DNA from: an uncultured Paracoccaceae bacterium
GTDB taxonomy: Bacteria; Bacteroidota; Bacteroidia; Flavobacteriales; Flavobacteriaceae
Reading direction: 5' to 3'
Assembly (NCBI GenBank): GCA_943788135.1
Contig: CALSPC010000001.1
Coordinates: 21,914 to 85,913 of the forward strand
DNA: 64,000 nt
The notes under the pieces were generated by a model, which saw only the letters and a list, made by a program, of their open reading frames with translations, did no database searches and had not been told where the DNA came from. Each line of letters starts with the position of its first letter. Position 1 is the first letter of the stretch. A program made the translations under genes and the position numbers. Below are positions 1-9,281 of this stretch, piece by piece.

Positions 1-174
1 AAAAATACCAAAGAAAAGCCTTGGCATATTGAGGGTAGTGAAAACGCAGAATGGGTACTTATGGATTACGTCCATGTTGTTGTTCATGTATTTCAAAAAC
101 ATATTCGCGAGTACTACGATATTGAAAACCTTTGGGGCGATGCTAAAATCACAGAAATAGAAACAAGTTACTAA
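1..174 (+). CDS. rsfS: Ribosomal silencing factor RsfS, C-terminal part
   Basis: Only the last 57 codons lie in the window; the start is beyond the left edge. The visible residues (W-H-I-E-G, then W-V-L-M-D-Y, then V-H-V-F and R-x-Y-Y near the end, followed by LWGDA) match the C-terminal half of the RsfS/YbeB/Iojap family. That family binds ribosomal protein uL14 and blocks subunit joining when nutrients are short. ftsH follows after 10 bases on the same strand, the usual flavobacterial order and probably one transcript. Confidence 0.9.
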   Translation, partial: KNTKEKPWHIEGSENAEWVLMDYVHVVVHVFQKHIREYYDIENLWGDAKITEIETSY

Positions 175-184
175 AAAAAATCTC

Positions 185-2140
185 ATGTCTAATAAAGATA
201 ATAAACCTAAAAATACAAAGTTTAACGCCTATTGGATATACGGAATTGCCATTGTGCTGTTCTTGGTCTTCAATGTGTTTTCTGGAGGTTTAGGAAATTC
301 AACTGGAGTTTCTACAACCCCTTCACAATTTTTTAAATTCCTCAGAAATGGTGATGTTAAAAAAGTTGAAATCGTTAACAAAAGAGAAGCTTTGGTTTAT
401 CTAACCACTAAAGCATCCAACAAAGAAATTCACAAAAAGACTCAAAAGGAACAACTTTTTCCAGTTGGTTCTGGAGGACCAAGTTATCAATTTGAATTTG
501 GAGATGTCCAATTATTTCAAAAACAACTTGAAGACACAATCGATGATGAACAATTAGATACGGTTCTAGATTTTAAAACAGAAAGTAATCCTTGGGGAGA
601 TATTTTTTCATCACTCATTCCTTTTATCTTAATTATTGGGGTATGGATTTTCATCATGAGACGTATGTCTGGCGGTGGTGGCGGTGGTCCTGGAGGTCAA
701 ATTTTCAACATAGGTAAATCAAAAGCAAAGTTATTTGACGAAAAATTAGAAACCAAAACCACCTTTCAAGATGTGGCAGGTTTAGAAGGCGCAAAAGAAG
801 AAATTCAAGAAATTGTTGATTTCCTAAAACACCCCGAAAAATATACGGCCTTAGGTGGTAAAATTCCTAAAGGTGCATTGCTAGTAGGACCTCCTGGAAC
901 AGGAAAAACATTGTTAGCTAAAGCGGTTGCAGGGGAAGCAAAAGCGCCCTTTTTCTCATTATCAGGTTCTGATTTTGTTGAGATGTTTGTGGGAGTTGGA
1001 GCTTCTAGAGTAAGAGATTTGTTTAAGCAAGCGAAGGAAAAATCGCCTTCAATTATTTTTATTGATGAAATTGATGCCATAGGACGTGCACGAGGAAAGA
1101 GCAATTTTTCAGGATCTAATGATGAAAGAGAAAACACCCTAAACCAGTTGTTGACTGAAATGGATGGATTTGGTACCAATACAAACGTTATTGTTTTAGC
1201 AGCTACTAACCGTGCAGATGTCCTTGACAAAGCTTTAATGAGAGCAGGACGATTTGATCGTCAAATTTATGTGGACTTGCCAGATGTAAGAGAACGTAAA
1301 GAGATTTTTGAAGTCCATTTAAAACCTTTGAAAAAAAGCAAAGACTTAGATACCGACTTTTTATCTAAACAAACCCCTGGTTTTTCTGGAGCAGATATTG
1401 CCAATGTTTGTAATGAAGCGGCTCTTATTGCAGCTCGAAACAACAAAAAAGCCGTTGAAAAACAAGATTTCTTAGATGCAGTGGATCGTATTATTGGAGG
1501 ACTTGAAAAGAAGAATAAAATTATCACGCCAAGTGAAAAAAGAGCTGTAGCCTTTCATGAAGCTGGCCATGCAACAATTAGTTGGATGTTAGAACATGCT
1601 TCTCCATTGGTAAAAGTTACTATTGTTCCAAGAGGGCGCTCCTTAGGCGCTGCTTGGTACCTTCCAGAAGAACGTCTTATTGTAAGGCCTGAACAAATGC
1701 TCGATGAAATGTGTGCAGCCTTAGGAGGTAGAGCCGCAGAAAAAGTTATCTTTGATAAAATATCTACAGGAGCCTTGAGTGACTTAGAGAAAGTAACCAA
1801 ACAAGCAAGAGCTATGGTTACCGTATATGGATTGAGCGATAAAGTTGGTAATTTAACATATTACGATTCCTCAGGGCAAAACGACTATGGATTTTCTAAA
1901 CCTTACAGTGAACAAACTGCTGAATTGATTGACAAAGAAATTTCTACTATTATTGAAACGCAGTATGAGCGTGCCATAAAACTATTAGAAGAGAACAAAG
2001 ATAAATTAACTGAGCTTGCAGAAGTCCTTTTGAAGGAAGAGGTTATTTTTAAAGACAACTTAGAAACCATTTTTGGAAAACGACCTTTTACAGTAGAAGC
2101 TGTTGAAAACTCTCCGACTAAGGATGAAGAGGAAGAATAA
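185..2140 (+). CDS. ftsH: ATP-dependent zinc metalloprotease FtsH
   Basis: This is a membrane-anchored AAA+ protease that removes damaged or unassembled membrane proteins and some regulators. Two membrane segments (about residues 16-34 and 140-158) flank a periplasmic domain. A Gly-rich linker follows, then the AAA module with Walker A GPPGTGKT at 235-242, the IFIDEIDAIG Walker B region and the RAGRFDRQI second region of homology. The zinc-binding HEAGH is at 458-462. The length of 651 residues is normal for the family and the C-terminus is acidic. It follows rsfS by 10 bases and is intact. Confidence 0.97.
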   Translation: MSNKDNKPKNTKFNAYWIYGIAIVLFLVFNVFSGGLGNSTGVSTTPSQFFKFLRNGDVKKVEIVNKREALVYLTTKASNKEIHKKTQKEQLFPVGSGGPSYQFEFGDVQLFQKQLEDTIDDEQLDTVLDFKTESNPWGDIFSSLIPFILIIGVWIFIMRRMSGGGGGGPGGQIFNIGKSKAKLFDEKLETKTTFQDVAGLEGAKEEIQEIVDFLKHPEKYTALGGKIPKGALLVGPPGTGKTLLAKAVAGEAKAPFFSLSGSDFVEMFVGVGASRVRDLFKQAKEKSPSIIFIDEIDAIGRARGKSNFSGSNDERENTLNQLLTEMDGFGTNTNVIVLAATNRADVLDKALMRAGRFDRQIYVDLPDVRERKEIFEVHLKPLKKSKDLDTDFLSKQTPGFSGADIANVCNEAALIAARNNKKAVEKQDFLDAVDRIIGGLEKKNKIITPSEKRAVAFHEAGHATISWMLEHASPLVKVTIVPRGRSLGAAWYLPEERLIVRPEQMLDEMCAALGGRAAEKVIFDKISTGALSDLEKVTKQARAMVTVYGLSDKVGNLTYYDSSGQNDYGFSKPYSEQTAELIDKEISTIIETQYERAIKLLEENKDKLTELAEVLLKEEVIFKDNLETIFGKRPFTVEAVENSPTKDEEEE

Positions 2141-2174
2141 GTTTAAAATAACTTTTTATTAAATCTTATTTTTT

Positions 2175-2182
2175 TACCTTTG
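2175..2182 (+). promoter_or_regulatory. Candidate -7 box (TAnnTTTG) for the LUD-cdsA-psd operon
   Basis: TACCTTTG matches the Bacteroidota -7 consensus TAnnTTTG and lies 37 bases before the LUD-domain start codon, in the gap after ftsH. I saw no good TTG element at the usual -33 distance, so the call rests on one box. Confidence 0.4.
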
Positions 2183-2219
2183 GTAGCGTATTGGCTCAAA
2201 AGCTTATATACGATGACAA

Positions 2220-2828
2220 ATGAGTTTATTTCGCAAAATATTTGGTTCAAAAAAAGAGGAGTCTGAAAAGGAATCTGACCCGAAAAATCAGAACCCCTAT
2301 TTAGACGTCGATAAACTACCTGTGGACGAGGTTTTTACCATTAACTTTAATAAAAATGGAGGAAAATTCTTGTATTGCGAAAACATAGATGAAGTTCACA
2401 CCTTTCTTGATAAAATAATTGAAGAAAATAACTGGAATAAAAAAAATGCACTTATTCTCAACTCTCATTTAAAAGAAAAATTTAAAAGTTTAAAATCTGA
2501 CTCTAGTCAAAAATTAGATGCTCCAGATTTTTTGTTTACAACTTGCGAGTCTCTTATTGCTAACGACGGCTCATTGCTTATATCCTCCAATCAAATTGCA
2601 GAAAAAAAACTTGTGGAATTGCCAGAAAACTTCATTGTATTTGCCACTACAAGTCAATTTGTAAACACTATTAGCGAGGGACTTCAGGGAATTAAAGCTA
2701 AAAGCAAAACCAAAATCCCCTCAAACATCACAACCATCAAACATTTTAAGACTAACAATACCAATAATTTTCTCAGCTACGGAAGTAGTACAAAAAACCT
2801 ATATTTGCTACTGCTAGAAAATTTATAA
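2220..2828 (+). CDS. LUD-domain protein (LutC/YkgG-like), function unknown
   Basis: The 202-residue protein resembles the LUD (lactate utilisation) domain. Visible parts are an Asn-Ala-Leu-Ile-Leu-Asn-Ser strand near residue 77, the TTCESLIANDGSLLISS segment and a following V-E-L-P-E-N-F strand. In the Lut system such proteins work with iron-sulfur partners in lactate oxidation, but no lutA or lutB is nearby. The first 30 residues are charged and probably disordered. It sits between ftsH and cdsA, and cdsA begins 14 bases downstream. The domain call comes from pattern recognition, and a role in lactate metabolism is not supported by context. Confidence 0.7.
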   Translation: MSLFRKIFGSKKEESEKESDPKNQNPYLDVDKLPVDEVFTINFNKNGGKFLYCENIDEVHTFLDKIIEENNWNKKNALILNSHLKEKFKSLKSDSSQKLDAPDFLFTTCESLIANDGSLLISSNQIAEKKLVELPENFIVFATTSQFVNTISEGLQGIKAKSKTKIPSNITTIKHFKTNNTNNFLSYGSSTKNLYLLLLENL

Positions 2829-2842
2829 CCATAACATAACCA

Positions 2843-3664
2843 TTGAAAGAACTACTAACAAGAGCTTTATCCGGCCTATTATTTGCGGCAATTCTAATTG
2901 GCTCACTTCAATTTAAGTATGCTTGTATCGCATTATTTTTCTTGTTTGGATTAGTTTGTTTAGCTGAATTCAATAAACTAATCCATCAAAAAAACATAGC
3001 GTCCTATATTATTTTTATAGTGTTATTTGTGTCTGTTGCCTTTTGGGAATACCTATTCTATTCAAGCGATAGTCTCTCTGATATTTCGCAAATTCTACTT
3101 GTTGTATGTGTCTTTGTGAATCTATTATTGGTTCGAGATTTATTTTCAAAAAAAAGCCTTCCAACTTTGCTTTCAAATCATTTTATAAATACAACATTCT
3201 ACGTGAGTAGCGGATTTGTATTTTTGCTCTTGATTGCTCTGAATTTTGAAAACTACAGCGCACAAATCATAATGTATATTTTCATTTTAATTTGGATCAA
3301 TGATACGTTTGCCTATATAATTGGAAAGAATTTCGGAAAACAAAAACTTTTTGAAAGCATTTCCCCAAAAAAAACAGTTGAAGGGTTTTTAGGCGGTGTT
3401 TTTTTTGCAGCCCTAGCAAGCTATGTTATTGCAAATTACACCAACATTATGCTTTTTACCAATTGGTTAATTATTAGTGTTATCGTTAGTGTTTTTGGAA
3501 CTCTAGGAGATCTAGTCGAATCCAAATATAAACGTCAAGCTGCTGTAAAAGATAGTGGTACAATAATGCCTGGTCATGGAGGACTATTAGATCGCTTAGA
3601 TAGTGCTATATTTGCAGCGCCATTTATTTATTTATTTTTAAGAATATTAAACTATGTTTCATAA
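2843..3664 (+). CDS. cdsA: Phosphatidate cytidylyltransferase CdsA
   Basis: The enzyme makes CDP-diacylglycerol from phosphatidic acid and CTP, the branch-point step of phospholipid synthesis, in the inner membrane. The 273-residue protein is highly hydrophobic with about seven or eight membrane segments. It carries the C-terminal family signature: KDSGTIMPGHGGLLDRLDS near residues 233-251. The likely start is TTG, because the first in-frame residues MKELLTRALSG match the family N-terminus. It overlaps psd by 11 bases, so two consecutive phospholipid enzymes are translationally coupled. Confidence 0.95.
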   Translation: MKELLTRALSGLLFAAILIGSLQFKYACIALFFLFGLVCLAEFNKLIHQKNIASYIIFIVLFVSVAFWEYLFYSSDSLSDISQILLVVCVFVNLLLVRDLFSKKSLPTLLSNHFINTTFYVSSGFVFLLLIALNFENYSAQIIMYIFILIWINDTFAYIIGKNFGKQKLFESISPKKTVEGFLGGVFFAALASYVIANYTNIMLFTNWLIISVIVSVFGTLGDLVESKYKRQAAVKDSGTIMPGHGGLLDRLDSAIFAAPFIYLFLRILNYVS

Positions 3665-4301
3665 AGAAGGTCAAAAAATAATTTTTATAACACTCGCTCT
3701 AGTCGTTATTATAACGCTATTAGCCGATAGTATTCAAATTCCTTGGATTACAAAACTTATTCAAGTTGCTCTTGTACTAGTCCTTGTACTCATACTACAG
3801 TTTTTTAGAAACCCTAAGCGACATACCCAACAAAACGAAAATCAAGTCATTTCACCTGTTGACGGTAAGGTCGTGGTTATTGAAGAGGTCGAAGAAACAG
3901 AATACTTTAAGGAAAAACGCCTTCAGGTTAGTGTTTTCATGTCTCCTATTAATGTACATGTTACTCGTTATCCCATAAGTGGTAAAGTACTTTTTAGCAA
4001 ATACCACCCAGGCAAATATTTAGTAGCATGGCATCCAAAAGCAAGTACCGATAATGAACGCACCACTATTGTTGTTGAAAATAAAACTTATGGAAAAGTA
4101 CTCTACAGACAAATTGCTGGAGCTTTGGCTAGACGTATCGTCAACTATGCTGAGCAAGGACAAACCGTAGAGCAAGGCAGTGATGCTGGATTTATAAAAT
4201 TTGGATCTAGAGTTGATTTATTTTTACCTTTAGACACCAAAATTAAAGTTAAACTCAATCAAAAAGTAAAAGGTGGTGAATGTATCATCGCTGAAGTATA
4301 G
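3654..4301 (+). CDS. psd: Phosphatidylserine decarboxylase proenzyme (short form)
   Basis: This enzyme converts phosphatidylserine to phosphatidylethanolamine. The 215-residue protein is the short type, with two N-terminal membrane segments (about residues 8-26 and 30-46) and a soluble domain with SPVDGKVV. The C-terminal motif FGSRVDLFLP contains the Gly-Ser pair where the proenzyme is expected to cleave itself and form the pyruvoyl cofactor. The conserved SPINVHVTRYPISG segment is present. It overlaps cdsA by 11 bases and is followed immediately by the acyl-CoA-binding protein gene. Confidence 0.95.
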   Translation: MFHKEGQKIIFITLALVVIITLLADSIQIPWITKLIQVALVLVLVLILQFFRNPKRHTQQNENQVISPVDGKVVVIEEVEETEYFKEKRLQVSVFMSPINVHVTRYPISGKVLFSKYHPGKYLVAWHPKASTDNERTTIVVENKTYGKVLYRQIAGALARRIVNYAEQGQTVEQGSDAGFIKFGSRVDLFLPLDTKIKVKLNQKVKGGECIIAEV

Positions 4302-4302
4302 T

Positions 4303-4569
4303 ATGGATTCAGAGGCTTTAGATATAGAATTTAGAGAAGCTGTTGACAGTATCAACAGTCATCAGGAGCCATTTCCTGCAGATGTGCTCTTAAAGTTGTA
4401 TGCCTATTACAAAAAAGCCACAAACGATTATAGCAGACCTAGTAGCAGCAAAGCGATTATAAATGCGTTTAAAACCAATGCGCTTTTTCAGGTTGAAGAC
4501 ATTACTCAAGACCAAGCTAAACAACAATATATCAAGCTCGCTAACACATACCTTATTTACAGAAAATAA
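4303..4569 (+). CDS. Acyl-CoA-binding protein
   Basis: This small soluble protein of 88 residues belongs to the ACBP family, which binds long-chain acyl-CoA esters. Recognisable parts are the L-K-L-Y-A-Y-Y-K-K-A-T helix and the later short helix before the final A-x-x-Y-I segment. I place the start at ATG 4303, just after the psd stop. An upstream GTG at 4273 is also in frame but lies inside psd and would add residues unlike the family. Its position after cdsA and psd fits lipid metabolism. bacterial ACBPs are otherwise scattered. Confidence 0.88.
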   Translation: MDSEALDIEFREAVDSINSHQEPFPADVLLKLYAYYKKATNDYSRPSSSKAIINAFKTNALFQVEDITQDQAKQQYIKLANTYLIYRK

Positions 4570-4571
4570 GT

Positions 4572-7202
4572 TTACTTTAAGTTTTTGAGGCTTGCTTTAA
4601 GCGTCTCAATTTTGGCCATAGCATCGGCTTCTTTTTTCTTTTCACTGGCCACAACTTGTTCAGGAGCACCTGAAACAAAACGTTCGTTCGATAATTTTTT
4701 CTGAACAGATTTCAAAAATCCTTCTGTATAATTAAGCTCCTCTTCTAATTTTAATAATTCTGCAGCAACATCAATAGTATCATTTGCTGGAATGAAATAC
4801 TCATTTGACTTTACTCTAAATGACAACGCATTTTCAACAGCTTTAGTTGTATAAGTCAGTTCAGAAATATTCCCTAATTTTAAAATAATAGCATCAAAAT
4901 CTTTAGTTTGGGACTCATTATTTAGCACCAAAAATTCAATTGTGTTTTTGAAAGCTATATTTTTTTCTTTTCGAATCGTTCGGATACCAGATACCACTTC
5001 TGCAGCAAACTCAAAGCCTTCTAATAGCGACTGATCGTACGATTTAGCTTCTGGCCAAGATGCAACAATAAGAGCTTGCTCTGGCGATCTTTCATCTAAA
5101 TATTGCCAGATTTCTTCGGTTAGAAATGGCATAAACGGATGTAAAATTTTTAAGTTTGATTCTAATATTACTACAACAGCATCATATGTTTTCTTATCTA
5201 TAGGAGCACCATAAGCGGGTTTTACCATCTCTAGTAGCCACGAACAAAAGTCATCCCAGAGGAGTTTATATGTCGTCATTAGAGCATCACTTAGTCGATA
5301 TTTACTAAAATGATCTTCTATTTCAAGCAGCGCTTTCTGAAATTTTGCTTGATACCAATTGATTGCAGTGAGCGCATAAGCAGGCTGCTCAATATCAGCT
5401 ACCTCCCAGCCCTCAATCAGACGGAATGCATTCCATATTTTATTACCAAACGCTTTGCCTTGTTGACAGAGCGCTTCATCAAACATTAAATCATTACCTG
5501 CGGCTGAACTCAATAATAATCCCACACGAACTCCATCTGCTCCAAAATCGTCTATAAGTTTTAAGGCATCTGGAGAATTACCTAACGACTTACTCATTTT
5601 GCGACGCTGCTTGTCACGTACAAGTCCTGTGAAATACACATTATTGAATGGCTTTTGATCCTTATATTCATGACCAGCAACAATCATTCGTGCCACCCAG
5701 AAAAACAAAATATCTGGCCCAGTTACCAAGTCATTTGTGGGGTAGTAATATTTTATATCCTCATTTTCTGGATTTCGAATACCATCAAACACAGACATTG
5801 GCCATAACCAAGACGAAAACCAAGTATCAAGTACATCTTTATCTTGTGTTAGATTTTCCACTCGTAGTGCAGTGTTTCCAGATTTCTTTTGGGCGAGTTC
5901 CAATGCTTTTTCAATGGATTCAGCAACAACAAAATCATCCTTACCATCTCCAAAATAATAGGCCGGAATTTGTTGACCCCAGAAAAGCTGTCTTGAGATA
6001 TTCCAATCGCGGATGTTTTCCATCCAGTGGCGATAGGTGTTTTCGAATTTTTTTGGAAATAAATTAATTGTTCGGTCTTCTAAAACCGCTTTGATTGCTG
6101 GTTGCGCAAGCGTTTCCATCTTTAAAAACCATTGGTCAGAAAGACGAGGTTCAATGACTTCTTTGGTACGTTCCGATGTTCCTACTTTATGGGTATGTTG
6201 TTCTGTTTTGATGAGAACCCCTTTAGACTCTAGCTCTTTGGCAATTTCTTTACGAACAACAAAACGGTCTTTACCCTCGTAGTGGAGTCCAAAACTGTTC
6301 AGAGTTGCATCTGCGTTAAAAATATCAATTACTTCTAGACTATATTTTTCTCCAAGTGCTTTGTCATTAATATCGTGTGCCGGCGTTACTTTCAAACAGC
6401 CCGTTCCAAATTCAATATCTACATATTCATCTTCAATAATTGGAATTACTCTATTGCATAACGGTACAATGGCTTTTTTTCCCTTGAGATGAGAATAGCG
6501 TTCATCGTTAGGGTTGATACAAATAGCAGCATCCCCCAAAATTGTCTCTGGTCGCGTAGTAGCTATAGTGATCACTTCATCACTATCTTGAATCTTATAG
6601 TTTAAATAATACAAATTTCCCTGACGTTCTTCATAAATCACTTCTTCGTCAGAAAGTGTTGTTTGTGCTTGAGGATCCCAATTTACCATTCTAAATCCTC
6701 TATAAATCAACCCCTTATTAAATAAATCTATAAATACACTGATCACAGATGCACTCATATCATCATCCATCGTAAACTTCGTACGATCCCAATCACAAGA
6801 GCATCCTAATTTTTTTAATTGATCAAGAATAACGCCTCCATACTCTTCAGTCCAGTCCCAAGCATGTGCCATAAACTCAGCTCTAGTTAGGTCATTTTTG
6901 TTTATCCCTTGTTCCTTTAGTTTAGCGACAACTTTTGCTTCAGTAGCAATAGAGGCATGATCTGTACCAGGCACCCAACACGCATTTTTTCCCTGTAAAC
7001 GAGCACGACGTACCAATACATCTTGTATGGTGTTATTAAGCATATGCCCCATATGTAGAATCCCTGTAACGTTTGGAGGCGGGATTACGATCGTGTAAGG
7101 CTCTCTTGAATCTGGTGTCGAATGGAAATATTTATTTGCCATCCAGTATTCATACCACTTATTCTCAACAGCTGATGCATCATATTTTGAAGGTATAGAC
7201 AT
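4572..7202 (-). CDS. valS: Valine--tRNA ligase
   Basis: This is a class I aminoacyl-tRNA synthetase that charges tRNA-Val. At 876 residues it has the usual bacterial size. The signature motifs are present: HMGH at residues 50-53 within PPPNVTGILHMGHMLNN, and KMSKS at 535-539. The editing domain (TTRPETILGD, then GTGCLKVTPAHDINDK) and the C-terminal coiled-coil arm (LKLEEEL, SNERFVSGAPEQVV) are intact. It is convergent with the ACBP gene, with 2 bases between the stops. Confidence 0.98.
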   Translation of the reverse strand: MSIPSKYDASAVENKWYEYWMANKYFHSTPDSREPYTIVIPPPNVTGILHMGHMLNNTIQDVLVRRARLQGKNACWVPGTDHASIATEAKVVAKLKEQGINKNDLTRAEFMAHAWDWTEEYGGVILDQLKKLGCSCDWDRTKFTMDDDMSASVISVFIDLFNKGLIYRGFRMVNWDPQAQTTLSDEEVIYEERQGNLYYLNYKIQDSDEVITIATTRPETILGDAAICINPNDERYSHLKGKKAIVPLCNRVIPIIEDEYVDIEFGTGCLKVTPAHDINDKALGEKYSLEVIDIFNADATLNSFGLHYEGKDRFVVRKEIAKELESKGVLIKTEQHTHKVGTSERTKEVIEPRLSDQWFLKMETLAQPAIKAVLEDRTINLFPKKFENTYRHWMENIRDWNISRQLFWGQQIPAYYFGDGKDDFVVAESIEKALELAQKKSGNTALRVENLTQDKDVLDTWFSSWLWPMSVFDGIRNPENEDIKYYYPTNDLVTGPDILFFWVARMIVAGHEYKDQKPFNNVYFTGLVRDKQRRKMSKSLGNSPDALKLIDDFGADGVRVGLLLSSAAGNDLMFDEALCQQGKAFGNKIWNAFRLIEGWEVADIEQPAYALTAINWYQAKFQKALLEIEDHFSKYRLSDALMTTYKLLWDDFCSWLLEMVKPAYGAPIDKKTYDAVVVILESNLKILHPFMPFLTEEIWQYLDERSPEQALIVASWPEAKSYDQSLLEGFEFAAEVVSGIRTIRKEKNIAFKNTIEFLVLNNESQTKDFDAIILKLGNISELTYTTKAVENALSFRVKSNEYFIPANDTIDVAAELLKLEEELNYTEGFLKSVQKKLSNERFVSGAPEQVVASEKKKEADAMAKIETLKASLKNLK

Positions 7203-7233
7203 ACTTTGGTATAGTTTTTGAATTTTTGAATTA

Positions 7234-7241
7234 CAAAAGTA
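7234..7241 (-). promoter_or_regulatory. Candidate -7 box for valS
   Basis: Read on the minus strand this is TACTTTTG, a match to TAnnTTTG, 32 bases before the valS ATG. It is AT-rich upstream and no clear -33 TTG was found. Confidence 0.4.
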
Positions 7242-7343
7242 CTTATATTTTATTTTCTTTAGAATTAATAATTGATTTATATGAGTGCATTTTTGTAGTT
7301 TAAAAAAAAGGACTTAAATTTACAATAACAAATCATTCATATC

Positions 7344-7769
7344 ATGAAAAAAGTATTTACATTATTATTAGTTTTTACGCTTAGTTTGGGGATTAATGCT
7401 CAAGACAAGGTTGCTAAAATTGAATTCGAAACAGAAACAATTGATTATGGCACCATTGAAAAAGGAGCAGATGGTGTTCGTGTCTTTAAATTCAAAAACA
7501 CAGGAGATGCACCATTAGTGGTCTCTGCAGTAAAGTCAACTTGTGGATGTACTGTACCAAAAAAACCAACAGCACCTATTTTACCAGGAGAAAGCGGGGA
7601 AATCGAAGTAAAATATGACACCAAAAGAGTCAATCCAATTCGAAAAACAATCACCGTTACTTCAAATGCTGTTAGACCTACAGTAGCCTTAAAAATTAAA
7701 GGAACGGTCGTTAATTCTGGTACAACCAGTCTTATTGAACAAAAAGATAAAAGTATTCTGGAGCAATAG
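7344..7769 (+). CDS. Secreted DUF1573 protein
   Basis: The 141-residue protein starts with a clear signal peptide (MKKVFTLLLVFTLSLGINAQ, residues 1-20). A DUF1573 domain follows, a single Ig-like beta domain common in Bacteroidota. Family features are FDYGTIEKG-like text (here DYGTIEKGADGVRVFKFKN), the ST-C-G-C-T-V-P-K segment and the DTKRV-x-P-I-R-K-T-I strand. It is probably periplasmic or envelope-associated; its function is unknown. The gene stands alone between valS, which diverges, and the convergent protease gene. Confidence 0.9.
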   Translation: MKKVFTLLLVFTLSLGINAQDKVAKIEFETETIDYGTIEKGADGVRVFKFKNTGDAPLVVSAVKSTCGCTVPKKPTAPILPGESGEIEVKYDTKRVNPIRKTITVTSNAVRPTVALKIKGTVVNSGTTSLIEQKDKSILEQ

Positions 7770-7796
7770 GCTTTTAATTACATATTTGAACACTAC

Positions 7797-7826
7797 AAAA
7801 GCACTTTAATTAGTGCTTTTTTTTTG
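7797..7826. terminator. Bidirectional intrinsic terminator
   Basis: A 9-base-pair stem (AAAAGCACT / AGTGCTTTT, loop of 6) is followed by a T-run on the plus strand and preceded by an A-run. It lies between the convergent DUF1573 gene and the aspartyl protease gene and overlaps the protease stop codon. Confidence 0.75.
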
Positions 7827-9164
7827 TAATAAATCGCGTAATCTGAATTCATATTTAAAAACCACACCATGTCTTTCAATCGTCATTCGAATAAGCTTTC
7901 CATCTTTCCCATAAAACTGTTCAATTGCTTTTTGAAGCGTCAGTGCACTAAGATCTTGAGTGTTAATTGAAAGAACCACATCACCAATTTGAAGCCCCGC
8001 ATTAAAAGCTGGAGAATTAGGTCTTAGATCAGAAATAATTAATTCTGGTACAATTTCCAATTTGTAATGATAAGAAAAGTTAATCGTATTTGAGTTAGGG
8101 GAGGCATTCAAATTAGACGTGTCTTCAGTAAAACCATTAGAAGTTTTGATCTGTTTTTTAACCACTCGAACACCCGCATATTGCATCATTATACCACTTT
8201 TGTTATACTTAAATGGTGCTTTAAAGTGTTTGTTTTTTTTGAATCTAACCTTTTGTGATTGATAATCAAAAACCCAATTAAAACGATGCAAGACATCTCC
8301 AAGTAAACTCCCATTTCTTAATCCATATATATTAGTTTTATTAATGGACGAAGCGTCTGGAAAAGCAACATTGACCTTATGTAATTGAAAATCCTTTAAA
8401 CGAAATGAATGAACTACAGCGCGTTTTCCAAAAATTGAACCACTAAGACCTTTCCCTAAAAAATCATTAAAATTCTGTTTTGGAACTGGAAGCCATTGAG
8501 AGGAATCTTCAAAAAGCCATAGAGCATCACTTCCACCCGTATCGATTAAGAGGTTCACTGGAACTTCGCGTTCATTCACAGTTACATTTGCTTCAATAAT
8601 AGGTTTTTTATTATAAAATTTCAGGCTTGACACTCGCCACTTTTTAGATAATTTTGACGAATACGTCTTAGGATTATAAAGCTTGATGAATTTTCGACTG
8701 TAATTGACCTCAACAATAAAATCTTTAAAAACATCATATCCAATAATTCCATGAATTGGAATTCCTAAGCTAGGTGCGAAGTTTATAGAGGAATCAACAA
8801 TTGCAAACAAGTCTTGGTTAAGGTTTATTGCCTCTCCAATGATAACCGTATTATTTGAAGATTGTAGCACCTCAATTGGCTTCTCATTACCTAATCCTTG
8901 AATTTGGATGAGTTCTGTTTTATGGATGGACAACTTATCTTTAAGGTTGAAGAAATTAAAAATAATTGGTCTAGAAACTCCAGTATCTAACAGAAAAGAT
9001 AATGATGCCCCATTAACTATAACAGGAATTATAATGAGATTGTTTACGAATTTAAAATGAATCTTATCACTTTTTCCATTCTGGAGTTCGAAGTTTTCTT
9101 GAGAAAATACACTTAAAGCATAGCCAATAACAAGGAAAATACTGAGCTTTTTTTTTATTATCAT
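7806..9164 (-). CDS. Secreted retropepsin-like aspartyl protease with PDZ domain
   Basis: From ATG 9164 the protein has about 452 residues and begins with a signal peptide (MIIKKKLSIFLVIGYALSVFSQ). Two aspartyl protease half-domains follow, each with a D-T-G motif: SFLLDTGVSRPI and NLLIDTGGSDAL. A C-terminal PDZ domain (ISDLRPNSPAFNAGLQIGDVVLSIN) is present. The open frame extends to 9242, but the extra 26 residues precede the signal peptide and look unlike a leader. Such proteins are common in Bacteroidota; the substrate is unknown. It diverges from the aminotransferase gene. Confidence 0.87.
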   Translation of the reverse strand: MIIKKKLSIFLVIGYALSVFSQENFELQNGKSDKIHFKFVNNLIIIPVIVNGASLSFLLDTGVSRPIIFNFFNLKDKLSIHKTELIQIQGLGNEKPIEVLQSSNNTVIIGEAINLNQDLFAIVDSSINFAPSLGIPIHGIIGYDVFKDFIVEVNYSRKFIKLYNPKTYSSKLSKKWRVSSLKFYNKKPIIEANVTVNEREVPVNLLIDTGGSDALWLFEDSSQWLPVPKQNFNDFLGKGLSGSIFGKRAVVHSFRLKDFQLHKVNVAFPDASSINKTNIYGLRNGSLLGDVLHRFNWVFDYQSQKVRFKKNKHFKAPFKYNKSGIMMQYAGVRVVKKQIKTSNGFTEDTSNLNASPNSNTINFSYHYKLEIVPELIISDLRPNSPAFNAGLQIGDVVLSINTQDLSALTLQKAIEQFYGKDGKLIRMTIERHGVVFKYEFRLRDLLQKKSTN

Positions 9165-9251
9165 GGCAAAAGAAGTAAGGGGCTGATTAAAATATACATA
9201 AGATTTATTTAAATAATAGTTAAAGGGCTTTATTTTATACAAACTTTAAGA

Positions 9252-9259
9252 TAAATTTG
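9252..9259 (+). promoter_or_regulatory. Candidate -7 box for the aminotransferase-murB pair
   Basis: TAAATTTG matches TAnnTTTG and lies 22 bases before the aminotransferase ATG, leaving a very short leader. A good -33 element was not seen. Confidence 0.35.
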
Positions 9260-9281
9260 TAGAGAATACAAATTAAGAACA

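Noticed and set aside
659..705. Glycine-rich repeat in ftsH as a simple repeat of interest
   Set aside because: The Gly run follows the second membrane helix and is a common feature of bacterial FtsH.
805..1230. Long minus-strand open frame inside ftsH
   Set aside because: It is antisense to the AAA domain coding sequence and its translation resembles no protein. Such frames recur opposite most genes in the window.
4273..4302. GTG at 4273 as the ACBP start
   Set aside because: It lies inside psd and would add ten residues with no family match. ATG at 4303 gives the usual ACBP N-terminus.
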